A stretch of 64,000 nt of DNA from Neisseriaceae bacterium HSC-16F19 (lineage in GTDB: Bacteria > Pseudomonadota > Gammaproteobacteria > Burkholderiales > Neisseriaceae). The stretch lies in contig NZ_JALJZY010000009.1 of NCBI RefSeq assembly GCF_024171525.1, forward strand, positions 41,122-105,121, written 5' to 3'. Below the pieces are notes generated by a model. It made no database searches and was not told the DNA's origin. It saw only the letters and a program-made list of their open reading frames with translations. The position numbers and the translations under genes are program-made. Below, one piece after another: positions 52,491-61,648 of this stretch (position 1 is the stretch's first letter; each line of letters opens with the position of its first letter).

Positions 52491-52837
52491 TGACTTTGGG
52501 CTGTGGTATTTTGTGGCGCAAACACCTGCGGGCTATTGTTAACATATTCAAATAATTAAACAGTCAAATGAAGGATTTGCTTTTGCCGTTGCGGCTGTGT
52601 GCGGGCAGCCCGCGCCGGGTGTGGCGGCAACGCTGTGCCGCTGCCGGGTAAAATTGCCGCTCTTGTATTTACAAGCGCGGCAAAAAACTGCAAACTACGC
52701 AAAATTCCGTTAAGGCAGCGGTTTTAGATTGCTTTCAACTGCTTTAAAGGGAATCTCCAGAGAACATTCAGGCGGCAGCAGTCCCGTGCCGCCGGTTTTT
52801 TTGTACCAATCGCATTCTTCACCAGGAGCAATTCAGC
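52491..52837. other. Upstream region of mglB
   Basis: About 350 bases without a gene. AT-rich at 52535-52570 (AACATATTCAAATAATTAAAC) (21 bases) and T-rich near 52725; a promoter for mglB is expected but no operator could be assigned. AGGAG precedes the mglB ATG. Confidence 0.4.
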
Positions 52838-53887
52838 ATGTTTCAAAAACGTTTTTTGGCGGCCGCTCTGGCCATGGCTTTGGGTTTGAGCGCCTGTGGC
52901 GGCGGTAACAACGCAGCTGCACCCCAAGGCGGTACCGACAGCGGCAGCGCACCGGCTGCCGGCAGCGTAGAGAAAATCGGCGTCACCATCTACAAATACG
53001 ACGACAACTTCATGTCTCTGGTGCGCAAGTCTTTGGAAGACGAAGCCGCTGCACAGAAAACCGCCGAGTTGCTGATGAACGACTCGCAAAACAACCAGTC
53101 CACCCAAAACGACCAGGTGGACGTGCTGATTGCCAAAGGCGTGAAAGCCCTGGCCATCAACCTGGTGGACCCGGCAGCTGCCCCCACCATCATCAGCAAA
53201 GCCCAAGCGGCCGGCCTGCCGGTGGTGTTCTTCAACAAAGACCCGGGCGAAGATGTGCTGAACTCCTATGACAAAGCCTATTACGTGGGTGCCGACGCCA
53301 AACAGTCCGGCGAAATCCAAGGCGATCTGATCGCCAAAAAATGGCAGGAAAACCCCGATTGGGACTTGAACAAAGACGGCGTGGTTGACTTTGTGCTGCT
53401 CAAAGGCGAGCCGGGCCACCCCGATGCCGAAGCGCGCACCAAGTTTGTCATCGAAAAGCTGAACGCCGCGGGCGTACAAACCAAACAGCTGCAACTGGAT
53501 ACCGGCATGTGGGATGCGGCCAAAGGCAAAGACATCATGCAAGCCTGGCTGGCCGGCCCCAGCGGCAAGAGCATCGAAGTGGTGATCGCCAATAACGACG
53601 CCATGGCCATGGGCGCGATTGAAGCCATGAAAGCCCACGGCGGCATTCTGCCCACCTTCGGCGTGGACGCCCTGCCCGAAGCCCTGCAACTGGTGAAAAG
53701 CGACCAGCTGGCCGGTACCGTACTGAATGACGGTGCTTCCCAAGCCAAAGCCGTATACGCTCTGGCCGTGGCTCTGGCTGCCGGACAAGACCCCGCCCAA
53801 ATCCCGGGTGTGGAACTGCAAGGCAAAAACGTGCGCATTCCCTATGTGGGCGTGGACAAAACCAATCTGGACCAGTTCTTGCAATAA
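52838..53887 (+). CDS. mglB: Galactose/glucose-binding lipoprotein
   Basis: 349 residues. The signal ends LSAC (Cys20), so unlike enterobacterial MglB it is a lipoprotein, with an Ala/Gly/Ser linker. The mature part is a type I periplasmic binding protein: GVTIYKYDDNFM, VKALAINLVDP, the calcium loop DLNKDGVVDFV and NNDAMAMGAIEAMK are as in MglB. It captures galactose or glucose for the MglA/MglC transporter. A strong hairpin with T run follows before mglA, favouring excess binding protein. Confidence 0.95.
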   Translation: MFQKRFLAAALAMALGLSACGGGNNAAAPQGGTDSGSAPAAGSVEKIGVTIYKYDDNFMSLVRKSLEDEAAAQKTAELLMNDSQNNQSTQNDQVDVLIAKGVKALAINLVDPAAAPTIISKAQAAGLPVVFFNKDPGEDVLNSYDKAYYVGADAKQSGEIQGDLIAKKWQENPDWDLNKDGVVDFVLLKGEPGHPDAEARTKFVIEKLNAAGVQTKQLQLDTGMWDAAKGKDIMQAWLAGPSGKSIEVVIANNDAMAMGAIEAMKAHGGILPTFGVDALPEALQLVKSDQLAGTVLNDGASQAKAVYALAVALAAGQDPAQIPGVELQGKNVRIPYVGVDKTNLDQFLQ

Positions 53888-53898
53888 GACGGCCCAAT

Positions 53899-53939
53899 AC
53901 CGGCCCGGCTCCCGCTTTGTGCGGGGGCGGCCGGTTTTT
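53899..53939 (+). terminator. Intercistronic terminator/attenuator between mglB and mglA
   Basis: ACCGGCC pairs with GGCCGGT, with an inner CCCGC-TTTGT-GCGGG stem, followed by TTTTT. Partial read-through would give more mglB than mglAC transcript. Confidence 0.75.
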
Positions 53940-53998
53940 CGTTTTCAGGCAGCGTAAAACCTGAAACGTGTTTTCCTATCAACGGTACGACAACAGCA

Positions 53999-55534
53999 AT
54001 GGTTACAGCAAGCCAAGAACATCCGGCAGCCGCCGCGGCGGCAGAGCCGGTTTTGCTCACCATGAGCAATGTCCACAAAGCTTTCCCCGGCGTCAAAGCC
54101 TTGGACGGCGTCAACCTCACCGTGCGCGCCCACTCGGTGCATGCGCTGATGGGGGAGAACGGCGCGGGCAAATCCACCCTGCTCAAATGCCTGTTCGGCA
54201 TTTACGCCAAAGACGAGGGCAGCATCTGCTTTTTGGGCAAGGAGGTGGATTTCACCACTGCCAAAGAAGCACTGGAAGCCGGCATTTCCATGGTGCACCA
54301 GGAGCTTAATCTGGTGAAGCAAAGCTCGGTGATGGACAATCTGTGGTTGGGCCGCTACCCCAAAAAAGGTCTGTTTATCGACCACAAGAAAATGTACCGC
54401 GACACCCGCGCCATTTTCGAAGAACTGGAAATCGACATCGACCCGCGCCAGAAAGTGGCCAAGCTGACGGTGTCGGAAATGCAGATGGTGGAAATCGCCA
54501 AGGCGTTTTCCTACGATGCCAAAATCGTCATCATGGACGAGCCGACCTCTTCGCTGTCGGAAAAAGAAGTGGCGCATCTGTTTAAAATCATTGCCAAACT
54601 TAAAGAACGCGGCTGCGGCATTGTGTATATCTCGCACAAAATGGACGAGATTTTCAAAATCTGCGACGAAATTACCATTTTGCGCGACGGCAAATGGATA
54701 GACACCGTGGCGGTGGCCGACACGAATATGGACGAGCTGGTGGCCAAAATGGTGGGCCGCAGCCTCACCCAGCGTTTCCCGCACAAAGAAAACACCCCCG
54801 GCGAGGTGGTGCTGAAAGTGGAAAACCTCAGCGCCCGCAACCAGCCCTCCATTCAAGACGTGTGCTTTGATTTGCGCCAAGGCGAAATCCTCGGCATCGG
54901 CGGCCTGGTGGGCGCCAAACGCACCGATATTGTGGAAGCCCTGTTCGGCATCCGCGAACTCAAAGACGGCAAAGTCACCCTGCACGGCAAGGAAATCCAC
55001 AACAAAACTTCGCTGCAAGCCATACGCAACGGTTTTGCGCTGGTGACCGAAGAGCGGCGCAGTACCGGTATTTTTGCCGGACTGGACATCGCATTTAATT
55101 CGCTGATTTCCAATATGCGCCGCTACACCAAGCTGGGCCTGTTGAGCGACAAACCGATGAAAAAAGACACCCAATGGGTGATCGACTCCATGCGCGTGAA
55201 AACGCCGTCGCAAAAAACCCGCATCGGCTCGCTCTCCGGCGGCAACCAGCAAAAAGTGATTATCGGCCGCTGGCTTCTGACCGGCCCGGAAATCCTCATG
55301 CTCGACGAACCCACCCGCGGCATCGACGTGGGCGCCAAATTCGAGATTTACCAGCTGATTGTGGATCTGGCCAAACGCGGCAAAGCCGTGATCATCATCT
55401 CCTCGGAAATGCCGGAACTCTTGGGCATTACCGACCGCATCGTGGTGATGAGCGCGGGCAAAGTGGCCGGCGTGGTGGAAACCGCCCGCACCAGCCAGGA
55501 AGAAATTTTGCAGTTGTCTGCCAAGTATTTGTAA
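53999..55534 (+). CDS. mglA: Galactose/methyl galactoside ABC transporter ATPase
   Basis: 511 residues, two ABC domains in tandem as in sugar importers of this class. The first has Walker A GENGAGKST and IVIMDEPTSSLSEKE; the second has LSGGNQQKVIIGRWLL and MLDEPTRGIDVGAKFEIY. The second Walker A is degenerate, which is normal. It has an Ala-rich N-terminal extension (EHPAAAAAAEP). It energises MglC. Confidence 0.96.
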   Translation: MVTASQEHPAAAAAAEPVLLTMSNVHKAFPGVKALDGVNLTVRAHSVHALMGENGAGKSTLLKCLFGIYAKDEGSICFLGKEVDFTTAKEALEAGISMVHQELNLVKQSSVMDNLWLGRYPKKGLFIDHKKMYRDTRAIFEELEIDIDPRQKVAKLTVSEMQMVEIAKAFSYDAKIVIMDEPTSSLSEKEVAHLFKIIAKLKERGCGIVYISHKMDEIFKICDEITILRDGKWIDTVAVADTNMDELVAKMVGRSLTQRFPHKENTPGEVVLKVENLSARNQPSIQDVCFDLRQGEILGIGGLVGAKRTDIVEALFGIRELKDGKVTLHGKEIHNKTSLQAIRNGFALVTEERRSTGIFAGLDIAFNSLISNMRRYTKLGLLSDKPMKKDTQWVIDSMRVKTPSQKTRIGSLSGGNQQKVIIGRWLLTGPEILMLDEPTRGIDVGAKFEIYQLIVDLAKRGKAVIIISSEMPELLGITDRIVVMSAGKVAGVVETARTSQEEILQLSAKYL

Positions 55535-55600
55535 CGCTGTTTCAGGCAGCCTGATTCAGGCTGCCTGAAAACAATTATTCCGAAACCGAAGGACATACAC

Positions 55601-56614
55601 ATGAGTCAAGCCACAGCCATGAACAAGGCCACGCAATTTTTCAAGGACAAAGCCCTCTACTTTGTACTCTTGATGCTGCTGGTGGTGATTGTGTCGAAAG
55701 ACACATCGTTTTTGAGCCTTAACAACCTGAGTAACATCCTCACCCAATCGTCGGTGCGCATCATCATCGCCCTGGGCGTGGCCGGTCTGATTGTGACCCA
55801 GGGCACCGACCTCTCCGTCGGCCGCCAAGTGGGTTTGGCCGCGGTGGTGTCGGCCACCTTGTTGCAGTCCATGGACAACGTCAACAAAGTGTTCCCGCAG
55901 ATGGATGTGGTGCCGATTCCGCTGGTGATTTTATTGGTATGCGCCATCGGCGCGCTTTTGGGCCTGATCAACGGCATCATCGTCACCTATATGAATGTGA
56001 CGCCGTTTATCGCCACCCTGGGCACCATGCTGGTGTTTTACGGTATTAATTCGCTCTATTACGATTCCGTCGGCTCTGCGCCGATTGCCGGTTTTGACCA
56101 AGGCTATTCCACCTTTACCCAAGGCTTCTTCAATATCGGCGGTTTCAGGCTTTCCTACATCACCATTTATGCGGTCATCGCCATCGCGCTGGTGTGGGTG
56201 ATCTGGAACAAAACCCGTTTCGGCAAAAACCTGTTTGCCATCGGCGGCAACCCGGAAGCGGCCAAAGTATCCGGCGTGAACGTCACCCTCAACCTGCTGG
56301 GCATCTACACCCTCTCCGGCGTGTTCTACGCCTTCGGCGGTTTCCTCGAAGGCGGCCGCATCGGTTCGGCCACCAATAACCTGGGCTTTATGTACGAGCT
56401 CGATGCCATTGCCGCCTGCGTGATCGGCGGTGTGTCCTTCAGCGGCGGTGTCGGCACGGTGTTCGGCGTGGTGATCGGCGTGATTATCTTCACCCTCATC
56501 AACTACGGTTTGAGCTATATCGGCGTGAGCCCCTATTGGCAATACATTATTAAGGGTTCCATCATTGTGCTGGCGGTGGCCATCGACTCTTTGAAACACG
56601 CCAAGAAGAAATAA
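55601..56614 (+). CDS. mglC: Galactoside ABC transporter permease
   Basis: 337 residues, multi-spanning permease with the BPD_transp_2 pattern: SVRIIIALGVAGLIVTQGTDLSVGR, GLINGIIVTYMNVTPFIATLG (21 residues within 125-150), FAIGGNPEAAKVSGVNV and GGVSFSGGVGTVFGVVIG. GAAGGACATACAC precedes the ATG. It closes the mglBAC operon, which ends at an inverted DUS terminator. Confidence 0.96.
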   Translation: MSQATAMNKATQFFKDKALYFVLLMLLVVIVSKDTSFLSLNNLSNILTQSSVRIIIALGVAGLIVTQGTDLSVGRQVGLAAVVSATLLQSMDNVNKVFPQMDVVPIPLVILLVCAIGALLGLINGIIVTYMNVTPFIATLGTMLVFYGINSLYYDSVGSAPIAGFDQGYSTFTQGFFNIGGFRLSYITIYAVIAIALVWVIWNKTRFGKNLFAIGGNPEAAKVSGVNVTLNLLGIYTLSGVFYAFGGFLEGGRIGSATNNLGFMYELDAIAACVIGGVSFSGGVGTVFGVVIGVIIFTLINYGLSYIGVSPYWQYIIKGSIIVLAVAIDSLKHAKKK

Positions 56615-56643
56615 CATTGCGGTATTGCCGCGCTGTCAAAAAA

Positions 56644-56672
56644 AGGCTGCCTGAACATTTTTCAGGCAGCCT
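56644..56672. terminator. Inverted DUS terminator of mglBAC
   Basis: DUS pair with a 5-base loop; shared with the convergent ABC exporter gene. Confidence 0.78.
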
Positions 56673-56690
56673 TTCTGCATACAGACACAC

Positions 56691-58535
56691 TCAATCCGTA
56701 TGTTCGGCCAAAAAGCCGCCGCTCTGATGCGCCCACAACTTGGCGTACAGGCCGTTTTGCGCCAGCAGTTCCGCATGGCTGCCTTCTTCGACAATACGGC
56801 CTTTGTCCAGCACAATCAGGCGGTCCATGGCGGCGATGGTGGACAGGCGGTGGGCAATGGCAATCACGGTTTTGTCGGCCATCATTTTGTCCAAGCTCTC
56901 CTGTATCGCCGCTTCCACTTCCGAATCCAGCGCACTGGTGGCTTCGTCCAAGAGCAGAATCGGTGCATCTTTGAGCATCACGCGGGCAATGGCAATGCGC
57001 TGGCGCTGGCCGCCGGAGAGTTTCACCCCGCGCTCGCCCACATGGGCGTCGTAGCCGGTGCGGCCTTTGGCATCGCTCAGGCCGGGAATAAAATCGGCGG
57101 CTTCTGCGCGCTCGGCGGCGCGGTACATGTCTTCATCGCCGGCATCCGGGCGGCCGTAAACAATATTGTCGCGCACCGAACGGTGCAGCAGACTGGTGTC
57201 TTGCGTGACCAGACCGATTTGCGCGCGCAGGCTTTCCTGGGTGACATCGTTGATGTTGGCCCCGTCTATGGTAATGCGCCCGCTTTGCGGCTCGTAAAAG
57301 CGCAGCAGCAGATTGACGATGGTGGATTTGCCCGCGCCGGATCGGCCGATGAGGCCGACTTTTTCGCCGGGGCGGATGGTGAGGTTAAAGCCGTTGAGCA
57401 GGGGTTTGCCCGCTTCATAAGAGAAATCCACATGCTCGAAGCGGATTTCGCCCTTGTCCACCGCCAGCGGCAGCGCCTGGGGTTTGTCGAGTATGGTTTG
57501 CGGTTTGGACAGGGTGACCATGCCGTCGTTGACGGTGCCGATATTCTCAAACAGGCGTGCCGATTCCCACATAATGTATTGCGACAGGCCGTTGATGCGC
57601 AAGGCCATGGCGGTGGCGGTGGCCACTGCGCCCACACCGACATGGCCGCCGTGCCACAGCCAGATGCCCAGGGCGGCGGTGGAGAGCGTGAGCGCCGTGT
57701 TCACAAAGGCACTACAGGTATGCAGCAGCGTGGCCAGGCGCATTTGCGCATGCACGGTGACCATAAACTCTTCCATCGACTGCTTGGCATAACGGGCTTC
57801 GCGCGCGCCGTGGGAGAACAGCTTTACCGTGGTGATATTGGCATAGGCATCGGTGATGCGGCCGGTCATCAGGCTGCGCGCGTCCGCCTGGCGTTGCGCG
57901 GTTTTGCCGAGCTTGGGAATCAGCATCGCCATCACCGTGCCGAAACCGATGATCCAGCCGACAAAGGGCAGCAGCAGCCAGCCGTCGAAGGCCGCCAGAA
58001 TCACGCCGGAGGTGACGAAATACACCAGCACATACACCACCATATCCGCCAGCGTCATCACCACATCGCGCACGGCCAGCGCGGTCTGCATCACCTTGGC
58101 GGAAACGCGGCCGGAGAATTCGTCCTGATAAAAGCCCAGGCTCTGCCCCAGCATCTGGCGGTGGAAATTCCAGCGCAAACGCATGGGAAACACGCCTTGC
58201 AGGGTTTGCAGGCGGATATTGCTGCCGACAAACTGCCACACCACCGCAAACAGCATCAGCACCAGCATGCCGGCCAGCGCCCAGCCTTTTTCCGCCAACA
58301 GGGTTTGCGGCGTGTATTGCCCCAGCCAGTCCACCACCAGGCCGATAAACTGGAACACCAGCGCCTCCATCACGCCGACACCGGCGGTAAACAGCGCCAG
58401 CAGCAAAATCCAGCCGCGCATGCCTTCCAGATTGCCCCAGATAAAACGCAACAAGCCCGCCGACGGGGTAACGGGCGGGGTATCGGGATAGGGGTCGATG
58501 CGGTTTTCGAACCAGGAGAACAAACGTTTGAGCAT
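56691..58535 (-). CDS. ABC exporter (multidrug/lipid type, fused membrane and ATPase)
   Basis: 614 residues from the ATG at 58535 (MLKRLFSWFENRIDPYP). Six membrane helices (about 40-320) are followed by an ATPase with Walker A GRSGAGKST, signature KLSGGQRQR and Walker B ILLLDEATSALDSE. It resembles half-transporters of the MsbA/YddA-like multidrug group that act as dimers. The substrate is not evident and there is no linked gene. The start lacks a strong ribosome site. Confidence 0.9.
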   Translation of the reverse strand: MLKRLFSWFENRIDPYPDTPPVTPSAGLLRFIWGNLEGMRGWILLLALFTAGVGVMEALVFQFIGLVVDWLGQYTPQTLLAEKGWALAGMLVLMLFAVVWQFVGSNIRLQTLQGVFPMRLRWNFHRQMLGQSLGFYQDEFSGRVSAKVMQTALAVRDVVMTLADMVVYVLVYFVTSGVILAAFDGWLLLPFVGWIIGFGTVMAMLIPKLGKTAQRQADARSLMTGRITDAYANITTVKLFSHGAREARYAKQSMEEFMVTVHAQMRLATLLHTCSAFVNTALTLSTAALGIWLWHGGHVGVGAVATATAMALRINGLSQYIMWESARLFENIGTVNDGMVTLSKPQTILDKPQALPLAVDKGEIRFEHVDFSYEAGKPLLNGFNLTIRPGEKVGLIGRSGAGKSTIVNLLLRFYEPQSGRITIDGANINDVTQESLRAQIGLVTQDTSLLHRSVRDNIVYGRPDAGDEDMYRAAERAEAADFIPGLSDAKGRTGYDAHVGERGVKLSGGQRQRIAIARVMLKDAPILLLDEATSALDSEVEAAIQESLDKMMADKTVIAIAHRLSTIAAMDRLIVLDKGRIVEEGSHAELLAQNGLYAKLWAHQSGGFLAEHTD

Positions 58536-58756
58536 GGGGAACAATCTAAACAGGCGCCGGGCGCCGGGCAAAACAAAAGCGGTATTATACCGAATGGCGG
58601 AGGCTTTGTTGGCTGTGAAATCCTATCTGCGCGGATTTTCAGGCAGCCTCTTGACCTTAACCTCGGGTTAAGCCTTATAGTGTCATCCGTGTATTCATAT
58701 ATCGGTTTTCAGGCTGCCTGAAAACATCGTTTATCAAGAATAGAAAGGACAAAATC

Positions 58757-58969
58757 ATGCAAACCATTATTTTGAATATCAGCGGCATGACGTGCGGCGG
58801 TTGCGGCAACAGTGTGACCCGGGTGTTGCAGGCGTTGGACGGGGTAGAGAATGTAACCGTGGACTGGCAGGCCGGGCGTGCCGAAGTGGCGCTGCAAGAG
58901 GGCACATCTACGGTGGCGGATTTGATTGCCGCGGTGGAAGACGCCGGTTTTGAGGCTAGGGCGAACTGA
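58757..58969 (+). CDS. copZ: CopZ-like copper chaperone
   Basis: 70 residues, one heavy-metal-associated domain with the metal motif GMTCGGCGNS (Cys13, Cys16). It would carry Cu(I) to the CopA ATPase encoded downstream. GAAAGGA precedes the ATG. The last three residues and the TGA stop (GCGAACTGA) are supplied by the inverted-terminus repeat that starts at 58959, so the natural C-terminus was replaced; the domain itself looks complete. Confidence 0.9.
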   Translation: MQTIILNISGMTCGGCGNSVTRVLQALDGVENVTVDWQAGRAEVALQEGTSTVADLIAAVEDAGFEARAN

Positions 58970-59118
58970 CCATTCGGGCGCGTAGCTGATTTTTTAGACA
59001 AAAGCGTCTGGTTCAAGGCAAAAAGTGCAGCAAGCTTGGACACCTTGCGAGCATTTTCAACGCTGAAACAGGCGATTTTTGGCAAAAAAGCAGCCGTGAA
59101 CGACTGGTCATTTTGCCC
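58959..59118. repeat. ~160-bp inverted-terminus element, copy 4
   Basis: GGGCGAACTGACCATTCGGGCG at its left (first 18 bases are the terminus) and GACTGGTCATTTTGCCC at its right, flanked by TA on each side (CTAGGGC ... GCCCTATGG). It separates copZ and copA, which would otherwise be a few bases apart. Confidence 0.85.
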
Positions 59119-59147
59119 TATGGTTTAAACACGGTGGAAAGCATATC

Positions 59148-61334
59148 ATGCAACAAAAAGCCCGTTTCCATATCGACGGCATGACCTGCCAAGCCTGTGC
59201 CAGCCGCATTGAAAAAGTGCTGGGGCGCAAGGACGGCATTGTTTCGGCCAGCGTCAATTTCGCCAGCGAGGAAGCGCAGGTGGTGTTTGACGACAGCCGT
59301 CTGCAAGCGGCGGATGTGGCGCAGGCAATCGAGAAAACCGGTTTTCAGGCAGCCCTGCATACTGACGACGAAACCGTCAGCGTGGGCGAGGCGGCCAAAC
59401 CCGGTTGGCGTTTGTGGCTGCTGTTGGCCATCAATATCCCGTTTCTCATCGGCATGGCGGGCATGATGCTGGGGCGGCACGACTGGATGCTGCCCGCCCT
59501 GTGGCAATGGCTGCTGGCCAGCATCGTGCAGTTTGTGCTGGCGGTGCCGTTTTACCGCAGCGCCTGGGCCAGCATCAAAGGCGGGCTGGCGAATATGGAT
59601 GTGCTGGTGAGCGTGGGCACGCTGGCGATTTACGCCTATTCGGTGTGGATGCTGTTCCACCACAGCGGCATGGGGCACGACGCCGGCGCACATGTGTATT
59701 TTGAAGCCGGGGTGATGGTGGTGGGCTTTGTCAGCCTGGGCAAGTTTCTGGAGCAACGCGCCAAGAAAAACAGCCTCGACAGCCTCGGCCTGCTGCTCAA
59801 ACTCACGCCGCGCCAAGTGCGGGTGTTGCGCGACGGCCAATGGCAGCAACTGGTTTTGGACCAAGTGCAGGCGGGTGATGTACTGCGCGCCAATACCGGC
59901 GAGCGCATTGCCGCCGACGGCACGGTCACCGAAGGCAGCGGCTGGACGGACGAGAGCCACCTCACCGGCGAATCGCGCCCGGAAAACAAAAGCACCGGCA
60001 GCCGTGTGCTGGCGGGGGCGCTGGTCAATGAAGGCTCCTTGGTGTACCGCGCCGAGGCACTGGGCAGCCGCACCCTTTTGGGCGACATGATGGCGGCCTT
60101 GTCCGAAGCCCAGGGCAGTAAAGCGCCGATTGCGCGCGTGGCCGACAAAGTGGCGGCGGTATTTGTGCCTGCGGTGATGGCCATAGCCGTACTCACCTTT
60201 ATCCTCACCTGGCTGATACGCGGCGATGCCGTGGCCGGGCTGATACACGCCGTGGCGGTGCTGGTGATTGCCTGCCCATGTGCGCTGGGTCTGGCCACCC
60301 CGGCGGCGATTATGGTGGGCATGGGCCGCGCCGTGCGCCACGGCATCTGGTTTAAAGACGCCGCCGCCATGGAGGCCGCCGCCCGCGTGGATACCGTGGT
60401 GCTGGACAAAACCGGCACCCTCACCGAGGGCAAACCGCAGGTGGCGGCGCTGTGGCTGCCTGAAAACCCGCACCCTGCCGTGCCGGACGCAGCCGCACTG
60501 TATGCCGTGGCCGCCGCCGTGGAGCAGCACGCCGCCCATCCGCTGGCCGCCGCCTTGGTCGCCGCCGCCCGCGCCCATAATGCAGTTACACTGAACGCGC
60601 GCAATATCCGCACCGAAGCCGGCGCCGGTATCACAGCCGACATCGACGGCATCGGCGCCGTGCGTGTGGGCAAACCGGATTTCTGCCACTGGCGGCTGCC
60701 TGAAAACGCAGACGAGATTTGGCATATTGCCAGCATCGTCGCCGTGGCGGTGGACGGCGAAGCCGTGGGCGCATTTGCGCTGGCGGACACCTTGAAAGCC
60801 GACAGCCGCGCCGCCATAGAACGCCTGCACGCGCAGGGCATCGAAGTGCATATGATGAGCGGCGACCATGCCGGTGTGGCCGCCTATGTGGCCGCACAAC
60901 TGGGCATAGACCGTGCGCAGGGCAATATGGGCCCGCGCGACAAGGCCGAAGCGGTGCGCCGTTTGCAGGCGGCGGGCAAAACCGTGGCCATGGTCGGCGA
61001 CGGCATCAACGACGCGCCCGCGCTGGCCGCCGCCGATGTCAGCTTTGCCATGAAAGACGGCGCCGACGTGGCCGAACACACCGCCTCGGCCACCCTGATG
61101 CAGCATTCGGTCAATCAGATGGTGGACGCCCTCCTGATTGCCCGCGCCACCCTGCGCAATATCAAGCAAAACCTGTTTTTCGCTTTTGTGTACAACGTGG
61201 CGGGCATTCCGCTGGCGGCACTGGGTTTCTTAAGCCCGGTGATTGCCGGTGCCGCCATGGCCTTGAGTTCGATTTCGGTACTGGGTAATGCGCTGCGGCT
61301 GAAACGGGCGCGTTTGTATAGCCATTCCGAATAG
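59148..61334 (+). CDS. copA: Copper-exporting P1B-type ATPase
   Basis: 728 residues. One N-terminal metal-binding domain (GMTCQAC, Cys14/Cys17), eight membrane helices, the ion-channel CPC in VIACPCALGLATPAA, the phosphorylated Asp in DKTGTLTEGK, the HP dipeptide in QHAAHPLA and the hinge MVGDGINDAPAL. C-terminal YNVAGIPLAA and MALSSISVLGNALRL mark a Cu(I) pump. It exports cytosolic copper. Its last codons (LYSHSE and TAG) lie in the Correia-like element that starts at 61317. Confidence 0.96.
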   Translation: MQQKARFHIDGMTCQACASRIEKVLGRKDGIVSASVNFASEEAQVVFDDSRLQAADVAQAIEKTGFQAALHTDDETVSVGEAAKPGWRLWLLLAINIPFLIGMAGMMLGRHDWMLPALWQWLLASIVQFVLAVPFYRSAWASIKGGLANMDVLVSVGTLAIYAYSVWMLFHHSGMGHDAGAHVYFEAGVMVVGFVSLGKFLEQRAKKNSLDSLGLLLKLTPRQVRVLRDGQWQQLVLDQVQAGDVLRANTGERIAADGTVTEGSGWTDESHLTGESRPENKSTGSRVLAGALVNEGSLVYRAEALGSRTLLGDMMAALSEAQGSKAPIARVADKVAAVFVPAVMAIAVLTFILTWLIRGDAVAGLIHAVAVLVIACPCALGLATPAAIMVGMGRAVRHGIWFKDAAAMEAAARVDTVVLDKTGTLTEGKPQVAALWLPENPHPAVPDAAALYAVAAAVEQHAAHPLAAALVAAARAHNAVTLNARNIRTEAGAGITADIDGIGAVRVGKPDFCHWRLPENADEIWHIASIVAVAVDGEAVGAFALADTLKADSRAAIERLHAQGIEVHMMSGDHAGVAAYVAAQLGIDRAQGNMGPRDKAEAVRRLQAAGKTVAMVGDGINDAPALAAADVSFAMKDGADVAEHTASATLMQHSVNQMVDALLIARATLRNIKQNLFFAFVYNVAGIPLAALGFLSPVIAGAAMALSSISVLGNALRLKRARLYSHSE

Positions 61335-61451
61335 GAATGATACGGCGTTGCTGCGCCTTGTCGTACTATCTGTACTGTCTGTCCCACGGGACTTCGCTGC
61401 ACTCGCGGCTTTATTTGCTGCCTTGTCTCATTCCTATTTGGTTCGGCTATA
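61317..61451. repeat. Correia-like repeat element 6
   Basis: 135 bp, TATAGCCATTCCGAATAGG to TTCGGCTATA, with TACGGCGTTGCTGCGCCTTG, GTACTATCTGTACTGTCTG and GCCTTGTCTCATTCC inside. The termini differ by compensating changes (TATAGCC/GGCTATA). It provides the stop codon of copA. Confidence 0.85.
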
Positions 61452-61514
61452 ATCTCCATAAATGTTTTCAGGCAGCTTGACAGTGTTAAATTGAATTAAA
61501 AGAGTAGGGCATAC

Positions 61515-61544
61515 TTGACGCAGGTCAAACGCATTTCTTATAAT
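61515..61544 (+). promoter_or_regulatory. Sigma-70 promoter of the candidate sRNA
   Basis: TTGACG (61515-61520) and TATAAT (61539-61544), 18-base spacer. TTGACGCAGGTCAA overlapping the -35 is a dyad resembling an FNR/CRP-type half-site pair, but its distance to the -10 is not that of a class II activator site. Confidence 0.8.
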
Positions 61545-61549
61545 GCCAA

Positions 61550-61638
61550 TCGTTAAGTCATTAACGGCTTAGCATTTCTCCTCTATTTCTCCTTTGTAGA
61601 CTTGGCGCATACCCGTATCGGGTGTGCGCATTTTTTTT
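61550..61638 (+). ncRNA. Candidate trans-acting sRNA (NmsR/RcoF-like)
   Basis: A strong promoter is followed by ~90 bases with no reading frame. A 5' hairpin (CGTTAA-GTCA-TTAACG, 61551-61566) comes first, then a C/U-rich single-stranded region (TTCTCCTCTATTTCTCCTTT, 61576-61595) that could pair with Shine-Dalgarno sequences. An 11-bp terminator stem (61605-61629) with eight T ends it. In pathogenic Neisseria the sibling sRNAs NmsRA/B (NgncR_162/163) have such anti-SD stretches and, from memory, lie beside an Lrp-family gene, as here. Family assignment is inferred; transcription is well supported. Confidence 0.7.
61605..61638 (+). terminator. Rho-independent terminator of the candidate sRNA
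   Basis: GCGCATACCCG pairs with CGGGTGTGCGC (one G-T) around TAT, followed by A and eight T. Confidence 0.92.
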
Positions 61639-61648
61639 GCCCGCCCGC

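Noticed and set aside
56700..58721. 673-codon plus-strand open frame over the ABC exporter
   Set aside because: Antisense to a fully motif-supported ABC exporter; low-complexity His/Gln/Gly composition.
59118..61169. 683-codon minus-strand open frame over copA
   Set aside because: Antisense shadow of copA without any domain.
61515..61528. FNR-regulated sRNA (AniS-type) promoter
   Set aside because: The TTGAC-N4-GTCAA dyad overlaps the -35 and lies about 12 bp too close to the -10 for a class II FNR site; a plain sigma-70 promoter explains it.
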